Shown: positions 41,858 to 53,993 of the stretch, piece by piece
How the letters are laid out: each line of letters starts with the position of its first letter
Numbering within the stretch: the stretch's first letter is position 1
Source: Amylostereum areolatum
Taxonomy: Eukaryota > Basidiomycota > Agaricomycetes > Russulales > Stereaceae
Direction of reading: 5' to 3'
Length of the DNA: 64,000 nt
Assembly (NCBI GenBank): GCA_012932865.1
Contig: SAXG01000048.1
Span: 62,001-126,000 of the forward strand
Notes under the pieces: model-generated
Told to the model about the DNA's origin: nothing
Seen by the model: only the letters and a program-made list of their open reading frames with translations
Databases searched by the model: none
Position numbers and translations under genes: made by a program

Positions 41858-44800
41858 TCAACTCTCGATGAAGAAACGCACGAAGCGCCGCCGGTCGAGC
41901 ACCGATACCGGAACGGGAGCGTCGGGATCGTCTCGAAGCAAGATAGGAGCCCACACCGCCGCTATCGAACGCAAAACGCGTAAGTATCGATGAAGCGCTT
42001 CAGGAGGACGACGGGCGCCCAACATACCGAGGAGTTTTGCACGCGTCGGCGGACGGTTGGGGTCGTTCAACGTTTCGTCCGCGGTATCCGCGTGGGCGCT
42101 CGCGAACAGATGGAGGCAGGCAGTGATCGAGATCCAGACCTGCACAGTGGGTCAGTGTGCCCGTCAACAGCCGGTAAAATCATGCGATAAGAACGAGATC
42201 GACGACGCACGTTGACGGACGCTGGAGGAAGCGCGGACAGCATCTGTGCGCATTCTCGGTCATCATGTTCAATTCTACGACGCAAGAGAACGAGGAGAGT
42301 TCACCTCGAACGCGGCTTCTCGACTTTGGACATCCGCACAGCGCGCGTGCAGGGCGGTTGGGATGACGGGCTCTGTGAGGGAGTCGAGCAGTGCGAGGAG
42401 CGTCGTCGCGACCGCATGGGCGAGGTCTGCATGGGAATGGGTGGACGACGCGCCTGAGGACGGCAGGCTGGGTGGATCTGGAAGGGGGGCGTTCGTGTCC
42501 AGACGCTTGAAGAAAAACTACCGTCAGCGGACACAAACGTTCAGGTGAAGGCGGACCGCGTACCTCTCGGATATCCAGGATAAGTGCCGCATCGCCCCGG
42601 ACGAGAAATAGGTCGTTCTGTCTGCTATTTCAGGCGTGTCCGTAGAGGGAAGGGCAGAAGATATACGCACGACGGTCTCCGCGTCGTTGCTCATGAGCCA
42701 GTTCACCAACGCCATGACCTCGCGAGGCGCGTTGATCGCCTTCGCCTCCGCAATGAGTTCCTCGCCGCCTTGCAATTCACGCAGTGGCTTCGTCAGACGC
42801 GTGAGCACGTCCAGGCTGTTGCCAAAGCATGTCGGTCCTTGAATGGCGAGAAAAGAAATGAGACCGGTCAAGCAGCGGACAGAGAAGGAATGGCGAGCAT
42901 ACGGTATGTCCCAGACACGAAGAGAAAGTGGTCTTTTCCGAGGAGGGTGTGCAGGATGAGCGTCGTCATTAGCTGCTCTGCGCCAAGATTGAGCGGCTGA
43001 GCGGTTGCGCTGGTGACGTGCGCCGTGAACGTGAGCTCAACCGTTTCTGAAGGGAGGAGGAAGCCCTGAAGAACAAAGCCGTCAGATTGGAACAGGGGGG
43101 AGGAGACAGCGCGTCGTGTGATACCGTCATGGGCTCTATGTAAAGCCACGAAGGGTCTGAAGGCTTCTCCTTCAGCGGTGCATCGCAAGCTATTGAAGAG
43201 GAGAACTGACAGATGGGCTGGGCCGCCGCGCGGGGCAAGAAACGAAATGCAGCGGGAATCTAAGGGTGGTTTAAACTCCCGACATCTGACTCTCAAGGAT
43301 GCATATATCCACGCACCTTCCCCACATTCGTCACCGCCAATGTCTTCGAAACGGGGCGATCGTACCTGCGAGGTTTGGTCAGAGGAGAACACCGACGAAT
43401 GATCGTCGCGGGAGACGCGCACATGACGTCGCCGAATTCGATCGTGGGATCCTCCAGTCTGAGGAGCGGGATGTCGTCCGGGTCGTCCGGGTCGACGTCC
43501 GCCACGGCCCTGTACAGCGCGTGTGCGGCCGTTTCGAGCGCGGTGGCGTCGATGCACGGCACCTGGCCGCGCCGCGAACGCGGGTGAGCCACCACTGTCA
43601 GAAGTCACAAAGACAGGATCACGCACCTCGACGATGAAGTTGGCGGATACCGGTCGGTGGTCACTTACGGTGATGTCTGGATGGCTGGTATAGGAGAGCT
43701 GCTGGACCAGGCGTCAACGGTAGAGGGTATGTGTAAAATACGATCCGTCCACGCTGGTTTCCTCCTGCTCTGTCTGTAGGTCAAGGGGGGCTCGCAGAAC
43801 GTGAGCGGATACACTTACTTCATGTCGTATCCTAGCGTATCCGCAACCAGCCCCTCGCTGAAACGGTACGTCCTAAAAATGCAGGCATCAGCCACAACGC
43901 CGGCCTCGACGACGCGACAAAAGACGAATGGAATCACGGGCGAAATGCGATGCGATGCTCCTCGAAATGCTCGAACGCCTTTCGCGTCCGGATCGCACCT
44001 TTGAGCTGATCAAAATGAACCGGTCAGGACTGCGTCGAACACCGGGCCATAACGCGAACGCGCCTGGTCGAATTTGAGCAGGGTATCCGCCGCGCCTCGC
44101 ACGGCGTGCGTGCGCAGGATCTCCCGAACGTCTGCGCTCGGTAAAGTTAATCGATAATTTAGATCTTCACGGGCGGTCAGCGAGGGTGCCCCCTTTGCCC
44201 AGAGGAAGAACGTGGCACGCGCCTCCCTGCGCGATTCGTCAACCCCAACTCGAACGCAACGGGCAAAAAAACAGGCCACGCGCACGCACCATCCAAAACA
44301 AGACGTCCGACGAATAAATATCTGCCATCGGCGCCGCGACGTACGCCTCGCACGGCCCGAACGCGAGCCTGCGCGAGACGTCGTGGAAGTCCGCGTTGCG
44401 CCGGTCGAGCATGTCGTCGAAGGCGGCGAGGTGCGCGTTGGTGAATGTGAGCACCGTGGGCGTGGGCGCTGGGCGCGGAGGCGGTGGGGGGCGGGCGGTA
44501 AGCGAGGCGGAGGGCGACGGCGCCCTTGTTTCCCTGTGCAAGACGTGAGGGGGCGGTGGTGCAAAGAGGAGAGCGGACGACGGACCATGATGCCCATCAA
44601 GCCCGCGCCGACGGCGCTCGAGTGCACCGCGAAGCCATCCGCGATGTCGCGCTTGACGAAGACGAGGAGGAGCATGCCGACGAGCTGCTTCGACGCGAGC
44701 TGGGGGATGAGCGGGTGAGGGAGAGCATATGCGCGCGCAGAGACCCCTTGGAACCCACCTTGGCGTAAGCCTCGCGCTTGTCGCCCAGCGCGTCGAACAC

Positions 44801-46129
44801 GGCGCGAGTCCATGCGTCTTCGCGCGTGGTGCGCGCGTTCGTGAAGAGGGCTTCGGTGGAGAGGTCGAGTTCCTGGAAGGCGAGGACGAGGACGTCGGGC
44901 GCGAAGGCCTCTTCCGGGCTTTCGCCTTCTGGGGCGATGTCCGCGGGCGGTTCTGGATGCCAACGTGAGCGCAGGGCAGGGCAGCGTCCAGCGGGAAAGA
45001 CGTACCGCGGTCGAGCGCAAGGTGCTGTCCTCCTTCGCCCATGGAGAACAGGCGAGACCTCCTTCAGCGGCGGGATCAGCCTCTCCCAGGCCGACCGTCC
45101 GCGACCGGACGACGGTACCACGGATCCAGGAGGACAGGTCGTCCGGGGGCAATCTTCCCGTTGACGTTGAACTTGCCCACGCGCACGCTGTGTGCGACGG
45201 TCAGCGCGGGCTCGCTCGCCATCATCGCCGAGAGCTGACCGTAATCTGTGCGGCTCCGCGTCGCGCAGCAGCTCCATCCGCGGCCGCGTTTGCAGCCAGT
45301 CGTCGCGGAGGGCGAGGTAGTCGACGACGTCGCCGCGGGACATGCCCGCGAAGCCCTCCGAGAGGCGGGCATGGAGCGGCGTTCGCGTGTGTCGGAGGTC
45401 GGGAGGGGGAAGGACTGCAGGGGTCTCCGTGAGCGTGAGCGCTGAAGGGATTCCGCGGGGAGTGTGCGTACCGGAGAGCCACGACGACGGGTGCAGGGCG
45501 TACGGGGCCAGCCACGGAAACGCGTCCGCGCTGAGGCCGGCGTCGACCGCCTGCGCCTGCAACGGTCGGTAGACGGCCATGACGGCCTGCAACCGCTGCC
45601 GATCGCGCGTCGAGAGCGTGAGGACGGCGGTCGCAGGCCTGGCACACGGTCAGCGCGAGCGGCGCATCTGAAAACGTGCGTGATGCGGTGTCGTGCACGC
45701 AGGAGAGCGAGGGTGCGGACCTGTCTGCGCCGTCGCACCGCCCGACGGGAGCAGGGGCGCGTCCGGCGCGTCCGTGGAAGACGAGGGCGGCGGCACGGAG
45801 ACTTGGAGGGAGAAGTCGGCGGTGATGGGGAAGGCGCGTTGAAGGACGAGAGGAGAGCGCGCGCCGGGGCCTGGTTTGGCGTATACCCTGTAGATGAAGA
45901 CGCTGCGGAGGGGATTAGTTCGGACGAGGACGAGCGCACGCCTGGCAACGACGACGCACCCCGCATGCTCGTCCAGACCCTCCTCTCGCCCGACGACGGC
46001 CAGAAGCGCATCGTACGTCTCCTTCGCATCGCCCGTGTCGGCGTCCCCGGTGGCCGCTGAACATTGCATGGATATTTTGACGGAGTCGAGCGGGCGCAGG
46101 AGGGCGCTGAAGTCGAGAGGGGTGGCCAT
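41858..46129 (-). CDS. OCRL/INPP5B-type inositol polyphosphate 5-phosphatase with ASH and RhoGAP regions
   Basis: Removes the 5-phosphate from PI(4,5)P2 and related lipids; OCRL-type enzymes act at endosome/Golgi membranes. Start MATPLDFSALLRPLDSVKIS at 46129, then an N-terminal region to about 45250. Catalytic motifs: VRVGKFNVNGK, VLVLAFQELDLSTEALF, AGLMGIMGNKGAVALRL, LTFTNAHLAAFDDML, DVLFWM / DLNYRLTLPS, KPAWTDRILHIP and VSDHRPVSANFIVEV. ASH region: DRPVSKTLAVTNVGK to GFLLPSETVELTFTAHV. RhoGAP-like region: GPTCFGNSLDVLTRLTKPLR to LPPASVNVWISITACLHLFA, ending RRFVRFFIES at 41858. At least two single-base frame breaks are needed: an extra A after FNVNGK (about 45152) and a missing base near 43710 (before QQLSYTSHP). 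A third is likely near 45200-45250. The intron before LKGAIRTRKAF has a GC donor. Either a damaged gene or assembly indels. Confidence 0.8.
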
Positions 46130-46439
46130 CTGGGACGAGGGCGGACGTGCTGCGATGCTGATGCTTCAAAGATCCCGTGGACGCGCGGGGCGTTGGTGTT
46201 GAAGGATGTCGAAGAGGGGAGTGGGGGGAGCGACGACGCAGGCGCCTGCAAAGCGCGCGGGCGTGGGGGCGCGGGAGATTCGGGCGGTGCCGCCGAGGTG
46301 CCGCGCACTCGTCAGCGTCGACGACGACGGCGAAGAGCGGCGAAGACGGTCGTGGCTATCACTCCTTTCTGTAGTCTTCTCGACTTTCGTATCTCTCAAA
46401 TCGTTCACAGCGCAATCGAAACCCCGAACGTAAGAGAGA

Positions 46440-47869
46440 TCTTCCGCCCCGCTCCTTCTCGCCCCTCCCAACTTTGGTCCAAGACTCCAAGGTATCGCCG
46501 CCTCAATCCGGCGAGGCATCGAGCAAGAAGAAAGAACACCTTGACAAATACATCGTACGCTCTAACCTATGACTCCTTGCATTTTCTTGTTTTCCTAGCC
46601 GTCTAAATCACCGTAGGAGAAGAAACTCAAGAACGAGGAGCGTTTAGATTGGTTTGACAAGCTGGCGTGAGTTTATTCGTCGTCTTCAACTCTCGTATTC
46701 TGACAGTCTTCAGGAAGAGTCAGGCTCAGCTTTCATCTCCAGTGACTTCAACTCCATTCTTCTTCCACGCTCGACATAGGTAACGTGTCCACCAATCAGG
46801 AACGTCTAGACAAGCTAGAGGACAAGGATGTTCGCTATTCTATGGATGACCGCTCTACGAAAAGGCGAAAGCGGAGTGGAAGATTTGCATGGCGTCGAAA
46901 ACGACAATACTATGTATCCCCTACAAGGAAGCTCAGACTGTCGAGGACGGTTTCGAAGAACTCAAAGCAGTCGTCTTCGTAGATCCCGCGCCGCCACTGG
47001 CACCGTCACCACCTTCAACTTCTCAACCTCTTCGTACAGTGGGTGGCACCTTGCAACGCAATCCAGATGGATCGAGTGTCACGCCTCGCATTTTACCTTC
47101 AAAGCGAAAAGGGAATAAAGTGAGTATCATTTTATGTCTGAGCTACTTCAATTGACGCTGCTTAACCACTATGAAGACCACCATCCGGAAGTGGAGGAAG
47201 GGGCCCGCCGCAAAAAGCAGGAGGAGCTGAATTCACACAGTCGGATTCTTCCTTTGACAGCTCCGACTCCGCGAATGATTCTTCAGAGGATGACGACTCG
47301 AAATATAGCTCGGAGGCCGAGTACACATTCGAGGACGGAAGCGAATCCGACGAGGCGCGTCGGATGGATGTTGAAGTGGACGACGGCGACGAGGAGGATA
47401 TGGATGAAGAGAGAGCCTCTGGCTCTACAAAACGAAAGCGTGGCTTCAGGGAGTGGGCTATCACATAAATCAGTGCAGTGCAGCGAAGGGATACCGACGA
47501 GCCCGCAAACGCTGGCCTCGATTCTACGGGACCTCTCCCATCGAAGCAAAGAACGGCCCATTAACAGTCCTATTAGCCGTCGGCAATGTGCCGTCCCCCA
47601 GGAGAAACTCGCCCTCTCCCTTTCACAGCTCTTGCACAACATGTGCAAGACCAGGGTAAACAAGATCCTGCCACGCGCAAAATAATATCTGTATCATGTC
47701 CAGAAGACGTTCGTGAAGCTAGGATACTTCCTATCGTGGCCGAGGAACAACCAATCATGGAGGCCATCCTTCTGAACCCAGTATGCAGTGAAACTGGTAG
47801 TGGAAAGACCACGCAGGTTCCTCAGTTCTTATACGAGGCTGGATTTGGGTCGCCGGGTAGTGGTATGTA
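46440..47869 (+). pseudogene. Truncated DHR1/DHX37 (Ecm16) DEAH-box RNA helicase relic
   Basis: Remnant of a nucleolar helicase needed for 18S rRNA maturation. Recognisable pieces in order: ASSKKKEHLDKYI, EKKLKNEERLDWFDKLA, SSSTLDIGNVSTNQERLDKL, an Ala/Pro-rich segment, DSSFDSSDSANDSSEDDDSK, STKRKRGFREWAIT, then [20 protein letters not shown] and [20 protein letters not shown] (Walker A). Several frame changes and a TAA after GFREWAIT are present, VIICG before the Walker A is shortened to VCS, and the sequence stops being helicase-like after GSPGSGM at 47869. The DEAH box, helicase C and OB-fold parts are absent. A full copy of this essential gene presumably lies elsewhere. It is head-to-head with the 5-phosphatase gene. 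Confidence 0.85.
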
Positions 47870-49699
47870 AACGACTGTGATTTGCTCCTGTACAAACAGT
47901 ATATACGCCAAAGAGTGACGTGGTGGCGACGTGGTGTAAAGTAGACGCATGGGATTTAGGCGTGGGGGGAGAGGAAAGGTCCGAGGAGGGCGTCCGTGTC
48001 CATTGTCCATAGCAGCTATACATCTACAGCGACGCGGGAGGGCATCGTTTTAACACAGTGTGCGGGGAGCGGTACATCGAGAACGTGGGGGTCGTCACGG
48101 GGTTATAGCAGGAGGGAATACGTGGAGAATGGGGAGGGCGGGTAACGATCAACGTTGATGATACACATAGAGGCGTGGGATAGGATGGGGGTGCAATTGT
48201 TCGTGCAAGGGGGCTGGTTTGAGAGATGCAAGGCGCGACCTGGATACGCGCAACGTCGTCAGCGGAACGTAACGGCAGGAGGAGACACGCATGCACGCAC
48301 GAGGATCCAAGCAGACCCGAACAATCACAGTGGGCATAGCGACCGACGACGAGGGGGCGAGGGATCAGGGATGCGAACGGATGCGCCGGCGTGGGCGGCG
48401 CCGGGCGATGGAGGCGGGGACGTCGTCGGTGCGTGCGTCGAGTTCCCAGGAGGCGCCGCTGCGGAGCGAAGAGGGAGAGCGGCCATCGGGGGGCGACGGG
48501 CGCGGGGACGGCGGCGGACGGCGCGAGTTCGGCGTGCGCGTATGCGGTTGCAGGTGAGGAGGAGCGCGAGGGCGAGGGTAGGGAGACGCATGGCTGATCG
48601 CGGTCACTGAGCAGGCAAAGGGAGGAGGGTGGATGTATGCGCGGCGAAAGCGACTAAGTATATGCGCGGTCCTCTGCGACGGGAACCGGTCAGAAAAAAG
48701 CCCCGAGGCTTCTCGGACACGTCGCTCTCTCGGAGCACGCACCTGTCGAAGCGCTCCCAACGGAGAACGGGTCCCACCAAAGCCGGGTGTGCGGAGAAGT
48801 GCGGGCGTAGCGTTCGTTCGGGACGGGAGGCGGGAAGGGCAAGCAAGCACCGGGCCTGAAGGGAGCGAGAAAGGGAAGGTCTCCAACGGTCTATTCCCTG
48901 GATACCGCAGCGGAACGACCGGGGGGGAAGGAGGAGAAAGCCTGGGAGAATGGCGAAAGGGATGCGAATACGGGATGCACGCGAGTGGCTCGCCTCCTCT
49001 CCTTTATACAGGACTCGGAGGAACCGGGTCACAGGCCACACAGCCTCGCCGCTTTGCACAACGGGCCAGGCCGGGAAAAGGCCGCGGGCGGAGAACATGG
49101 CGTTCGGGAGTGCGTGTGAATGGCGGGGGGAGACAAGGCCTGCAGTATGGGGACGGCGAAGGGGTCGAGGAGAGAAGAAGTGAGGGGCGTCGGCCAGCGT
49201 CGGCCCCGCCGTCGGCGTGTGCACCCCATCTGACCCGTTTAGGGCGTAGATGGATGGTCTCCGACAAGACCAAAACACCTTCTGCGCAGGATGTACGCAA
49301 AGCTTTCCGCCTCTCCGCCAAGTCAAAAAAACGCCCCGTCGCACGACGGCGCAGATGGGTTCGAGCGGAGAGGGGACGAAAAGAAGCTTGTGTATACTGG
49401 CCAGATCCCTACGGTGCGTCCCTCCCTCTAACGTCCACCACACCTCCCAGCCAAAGTTCCTTGGTGGGTTCCCTGCTCGTTCCCGACCCCCTTCGCTCGA
49501 GGATTCGCGGGCTGTGTCTAGCAGAACACGGCCGTATCGCCGTACGCGCGTCGTTTTTGGCAGGATGGGTTGGACGAGCAGAGTGTCCGCACGCGGGGAG
49601 AGAGATGGTCGAACGCTGGCCGCCCCGATCGACGTTCTCCAGACAAGGTTTTGGACAGCCTGAACAGGATCCCTCGGAACGTCGCGTACTACAAGTTCA
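47870..49699. other. 1.8 kb GC-rich stretch, no credible gene
   Basis: Two long overlapping ORFs exist: a 492-codon plus-strand frame (48633-50111) and a 367-codon minus-strand frame (48604-49707). Neither has a recognisable domain; both are Arg/Pro/Ser-rich in the way GC-rich non-coding DNA translates; and the plus frame runs into the antisense of the F-box gene at 49700-51068. No RNA gene was recognised. Left unannotated on purpose. Confidence 0.5.
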
Positions 49700-51068
49700 T
49701 CAAGCACGACCCCCCTCCTCTATCTCAGTCTGGCGGAATATCGACCGGTCAAGCCCTCGCTCCACCCTCTCCTTCGAGTCGTCCACCACCTCGAATCCGC
49801 GGTCCCTCCACACGCCCATATCTATCCGTCCGAGACGCGCGCCCGCCACGATGTGCCAGACAAGCCTGCGGTCCATGAAGCGCACGAGCGTGAGTCCGGG
49901 CAGCGCTCCGACCGTGTTCATGAACGCCTCCCAGGTTGCACCTCCCGTTCTTCCGCTGATGTCGGTGAAGGTGATCTCGGAGAGCACGGGAAGGGGGCCT
50001 CGAACAAGAAAGCGTACTGAGATCCGCGAACGATCCGGAGAGCGTCGCCGAGACCAGGAGAGGCGTTGGAGTGTCGAGGACCGAATCCCGGGCCAAGGAT
50101 GGCGGCAGTAGATGGGTGAGCGTGGGCCTGAGGATGGATGCGTAAAGGTCGGGGGAGGGTGGATTTGAAAGGCCAGGACGAATCGATGGTACGGCAAGCA
50201 CGGTGAGGTGAATAAAAGACGTTATGAACGCGTTGAACGTGGAGAGGGTGAAGAGGGAGAGCGGGTCGCCGACGAAGGCGAACTGGCGCAATGTCTGGCC
50301 GAGAGACGCCGCCATGGCGCTTGCAAGGGGCGCATTTATGAACGGGTCACTTGGTATGGCGACCTCCGATGCCCCGCGAACGATGAGCGTGCGCACGCCG
50401 GTGAGGATGGCGAAAAGGGATGCGAGATCGCCATTGAGGTATGTCGGGAAGTGGGGGATGAAGTCCATGACGACGTGGTGCACCATGGACACTTTGGGCG
50501 CGTCTAACGCGGCGAGGATGCGCGGAGTGGAAGCCGGATTGAGGTAGAGGGATGAGTTGAGGTAGAAGGATGAGTAGAGGAAGGGCGTGGCGAGAACGTT
50601 GAAAGAGCGGGAGACGAGGCAGAGAACGCGTGGGGTCTCGAGACTCTTTCGGACCTCCGGTATGAGTTGGGTGTGCCAGTACTTGGGTACTTCGATTATA
50701 CGGGAAGTATTGTTTGCGCTTGGAAGCATATCTATGGGCTGGGGAGGAGGGTGGATCGCGCGCTCGAAAATGTCGAGCAGCAGTTCTGCGGGCAACTGCC
50801 AGTGCCAGCGCGTGCCACCACAACAGCGTGAGCTGGCATGGGCGGTAAGGGGAGATGCGACATCCCGAAGGCATGTTGTGACGTGACCTTTGAGAATGTG
50901 TCCGTGAAGAACTCGGGAAAGGAAAATGCGAACGAGCTCGAGGTAGATGCCTGGAGGAGTGGGACTCGGAGTCGAGTAACCGAATTGCGGTCGTCTTGCG
51001 GTCGACAAAGAGGAACACGATGCGCTGATCTGATTGGCTGAACTTGCGGCCCGCGTTCCCGACAGCAC
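49700..51068 (-). CDS. F-box-like protein, one frame break near 3' end
   Basis: F-box-like motif WQLPAELLLDIFERAIHPPP followed by a conserved helix VLCLVSRSFNVLATPFLYSS and leucine-rich sequence (VRTLIVRGASEVAIPSDPFI, FIHLTVLAVPSIRPGLS). The frame from 51068 changes near 50010: family-like sequence continues in another frame as LPVLSEITFTDISGRTGGAT, WEAFMNTVGALPGLTLVRFM, LVWHIVAGARLGRIDMGVWR and ends IFRQTEIEEGGRA at 49700. The N-terminal ~100 residues before LPAELLL are not family-like and may be a mis-read intron and first exon. This F-box subfamily differs from the four related genes at 52-64 kb. Confidence 0.7.
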
Positions 51069-51191
51069 CTAACGTCCAGAACGAACGTCGTCTACAAATG
51101 CTCTACATAGGTCTATCCCCTCCGGAATACCAGATCAAAGCTCTGCTCTCTCCCACCCCTCTACTTGGGATCAACTTGGGCCCACATCCAA

Positions 51192-51830
51192 ATGACGAAA
51201 CACGGCAAGCACAACACCGCATCCTCCACCCTCTCCGACGCCGCCGAGCACAAGAAGCTCGAATATGGGACACCGACCTCCGTGCGTTCTTCCACCCTCT
51301 CCCTTTGCTTTCTGCTCACAGACCACTACGTCCAATGACGGAAAAGAAGGACCACCAGGCGCTAGAAGGAACGGATGGCGGCGCTGCGAAGGGAGGCGGA
51401 GGCGGAAAAGGCCCGCGCGCGAACAGGTGCTGGAGGAGTTCGAGAGGGAACCGTATGGGGCTGGGAGCGACGACGTCAGGGTTGGCGACGTCTGGAGAGG
51501 CGGTGGAGGTGGACGAACCAAAGGTGCGCTGTGATTTCTGCGTGGGGAGGGGGAATGGACGCTCGACAGTGCACACGCCGACAACGGGCCATTCCTCTCC
51601 TCCGTTCTTCCCCCCTTTTTCTCACACGTCCCTGTCCCAGCCCGCGGAACCAAACACAAGTTCACATTCGAACACCCCGCCGCCGAAGCGCGCGCGCTCG
51701 CGACGAAGCCGCGGCCCTGCGCGCTCGCAGGTGGGAGGTCCTGCGCGAGAAGTTGCCTGACCTTGGTTGCCGTCGTTCACTCCGACTCAAGCAAAGGCCA
51801 GCCAAGGTCGCGAGGGGACGTGCGAGGCGC
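51192..51830 (+). pseudogene. NOSIP-like (zf-NOSIP/U-box) gene relic lacking its U-box
   Basis: Start MTKHGKHNTASSTLSDAAEH and KKLEYG is the conserved NOSIP N-terminus. Downstream pieces match the family's middle helix (MAALRREAEAEKARAR, EQVLEEFERE, MGLGATTSGLATSGEAVEVD), then TKHKFTFEHPAAEARA and REKLPDLG, but they occupy different frames. The U-box segment that should lie between (Cys pairs in the FDACxLC and CKECV contexts) is absent from about 51260-51370. No C-terminal domain is found after 51830. Intact NOSIP proteins are nuclear ubiquitin-ligase-like factors; this copy cannot be. Confidence 0.65.
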
Positions 51831-52611
51831 CGAACTGTCGGGGCGGGGTCGAGGGGCATCCATTCGTGTGAGTCGCTCTTCACCACGTGTTGTCCGAAGC
51901 CGCGTGTCTGAAGTGTTGAGCGACGTAGATTGAAGCATCTGGTGCCAGTCTCGTTTACCGTGCGTGATGAAGTGTAGGCGAAGACCCAAGGCGATCTGTC
52001 CGCCGTGCGGGAAGACAGAAAGCATGGGTATCTTCCGCGTGTCGATCCCCTTCCGTCCCTCCTCTCTTTTACACTAACAAGAGACGGCCCCAGAGATGAA
52101 ACCGTGCTGGCATGCGACGTGCAAGATGGCATGCACCGGCACGCTCGTCACACCGTCGAATACTCGAAACAATACTGAGTGTGCGCGGCGGCGCTGGCGG
52201 AGAAAGACGTTGTGGAACTTGAACAGGAAGGCGCGTTTTTTGTTGCTGTCTATTCTTTTGAACGGTGTTAACGTAGGTTTGTATCCGTAGGCACTGGCTT
52301 CGCGGGCGGAGGTCTCGTAAAAACATCGAAGACAGGTATCGTGTTTCAAGGATAAGCGCTGGTCTTCGTATCGACGGTGTACGATTACGGGCTGCTGTGG
52401 TTGATCTACGTGCATGCGGTGAACTGCTCTGTATGAATGTATGAAGGGACGGAGCGGTAAGGATGCTTGCATTCAACTGGTATCCTCGCTACGACCCCCG
52501 AGGGACACTGCGCGAGAAACTGCAGTCACGTGGAACCTTGTCGTTATATAATCTACTCGCAATCTCCTTCTCTTCCTCGACCATCACATTGTCTACACCC
52601 ACCCGTGAAAC
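51831..52611. other. Intergenic, no feature seen
   Basis: About 780 bp between the NOSIP relic and the next F-box gene. No family resemblance on either strand. The 3' part should hold the F-box promoter. Confidence 0.5.
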
Positions 52612-53993
52612 ATGCTCAGGGTGAGTTGGAACATATTATCGCACGATTACAGGTTTCTTACTGCACGATTTGCGTCTTCCAGCTTCCTGTCGAACTCCAA
52701 CTTCGTATCGTCCGTCTCGCAACGAACGTCCCTCATCTCCTCGACATCACTCCCGATCCAGGCGATCCAGCCCCCCCGGACATCCAAGATTTTGATGCAC
52801 TCGTTCGCGAGTTCAGAAGTTCACTTCACACACGGCGCTCTCTCCCCCTCGTCTCGTGGGGCTTCAACGCCTTGTGCACGCCCATCCTCTACGAATGCAT
52901 CCGTCTCACTCCGAACAGAGTACGCCGCATCTGCTCCACACTGCGCGCTTCCCCCTCGAAAGCCACCATGGTCCAGCACTTAATCTTCGACGTCTCGGCC
53001 CGTCATCGCGAAGCGGATCTGGTTGCGCTGTTTTCGCGCCTTCAGGCCGTGCGCGTCCTCTCGGTCATCGCAAATGCCAGTGTCCAGGAAAGCAATCGAA
53101 CGACGCCCTACTTCTCAGACACGCTCGCCTCCTCGATGGCGAGCAACTTCGGACCCTCGCTTCGCAAGCTTGCCCTGCACCGTCGCGCGGTGTCGACGCT
53201 GCTCCCGCAGCACGCGTGGGACGCCTTCATGGCGGAGCTCGTCCGGCTCGAGGCCTTCGTGTCCACGAGTCTCCATTCCCAACTCAGCCTCGTATCGAGA
53301 TTCCAAGCACCGTCGGCCGTCATGTCGGTGCCGCTTCCGGATTCTGCCCTTCCGTCGCTCAAGTACGTTCACTTCGACGACGTGTCCCTCCAAGTCCCCG
53401 CCCGCGTCCAGCCGACGCATCTCCACTGTCCGCTCCCGTCGCTTCGGCACGTCACCCACACAGAGCTGGCCCATCTGTCCTTGCGCGTCTCGTTCACGCT
53501 CGACGATCTGCTGTCGATGGGGCCGAGTGTGGACCCGGACTTCGACATCGAGGACAATATTGAAGCAACCTGGCACAAGTCCGACGCGTTCGCCACCCTG
53601 AACGCAACAGCGCCGAACCTCGTTTCCCTCACACTCACCGGCGCCCTCATAAGCTTCGCTAACCTCCTGACCAAACACCCCTTCCCGCCTACGGTATCGC
53701 ACCTGTGCTTTGTCTCAGCCGCCTCAATGTTCAGTATCGTCGCCTCACTCGGAGGCTCGATGGCATTGAGTGCTCAGGCATGGGTGGATGCGCTCGGTGG
53801 TCTTCCCGGAAGCGTGAGGCGGGTGGTGATACAATCGGCCGAGTGGGTAGATATGCTGAGGGATAGGGTGGAGGCGGGTGAGGTGGATGCCGAGGTGCTG
53901 GAAGGGTGCAGTTTTGACTTGGAAGATTGGGAGGGACACCCCGTTCTTCCTGTGCGGGCGCTGGAGGACGTCCGCTTTCTCTTCGAGGAGTGA
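52612..53993 (+). CDS. F-box-like protein, intact
   Basis: Two exons: ATG at 52612 gives MLR, intron 52621-52682, then LPVELQLRIVRLATNVPHLL from 52683 to the stop at 53993. About 440 residues. The F-box-like start is followed by SLPLVSWGFNALCTPILYEC, MVQHLIFDVSARHREADLVA, ASNFGPSLRKLALHRRAVST, LPSLKYVHFDDVSLQVPARV, APNLVSLTLTGALISFANLL, AQAWVDALGGLPGSVRRVVI and a C-terminal signature GEVDAEVLEGCSFDLEDWEG. The same landmarks occur in the genes at 54385, 56168 and 62870, defining a local F-box family. No formal LRR is evident. It is the least damaged member with that at 54385. Likely an SCF substrate receptor by family; substrate unknown. Confidence 0.85.

Noticed and set aside
45464..46060. 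198-codon plus-strand ORF in the 5-phosphatase region
   Set aside because: Antisense shadow of the N-terminal exons of the phosphatase; translation is Arg-rich and featureless.
48604..50111. Overlapping 492-codon plus-strand and 367-codon minus-strand ORFs
   Set aside because: GC-rich sequence with Arg/Pro/Ser-heavy translation on both strands, no domain, no splice context, and the plus frame runs into the antisense of an F-box gene.
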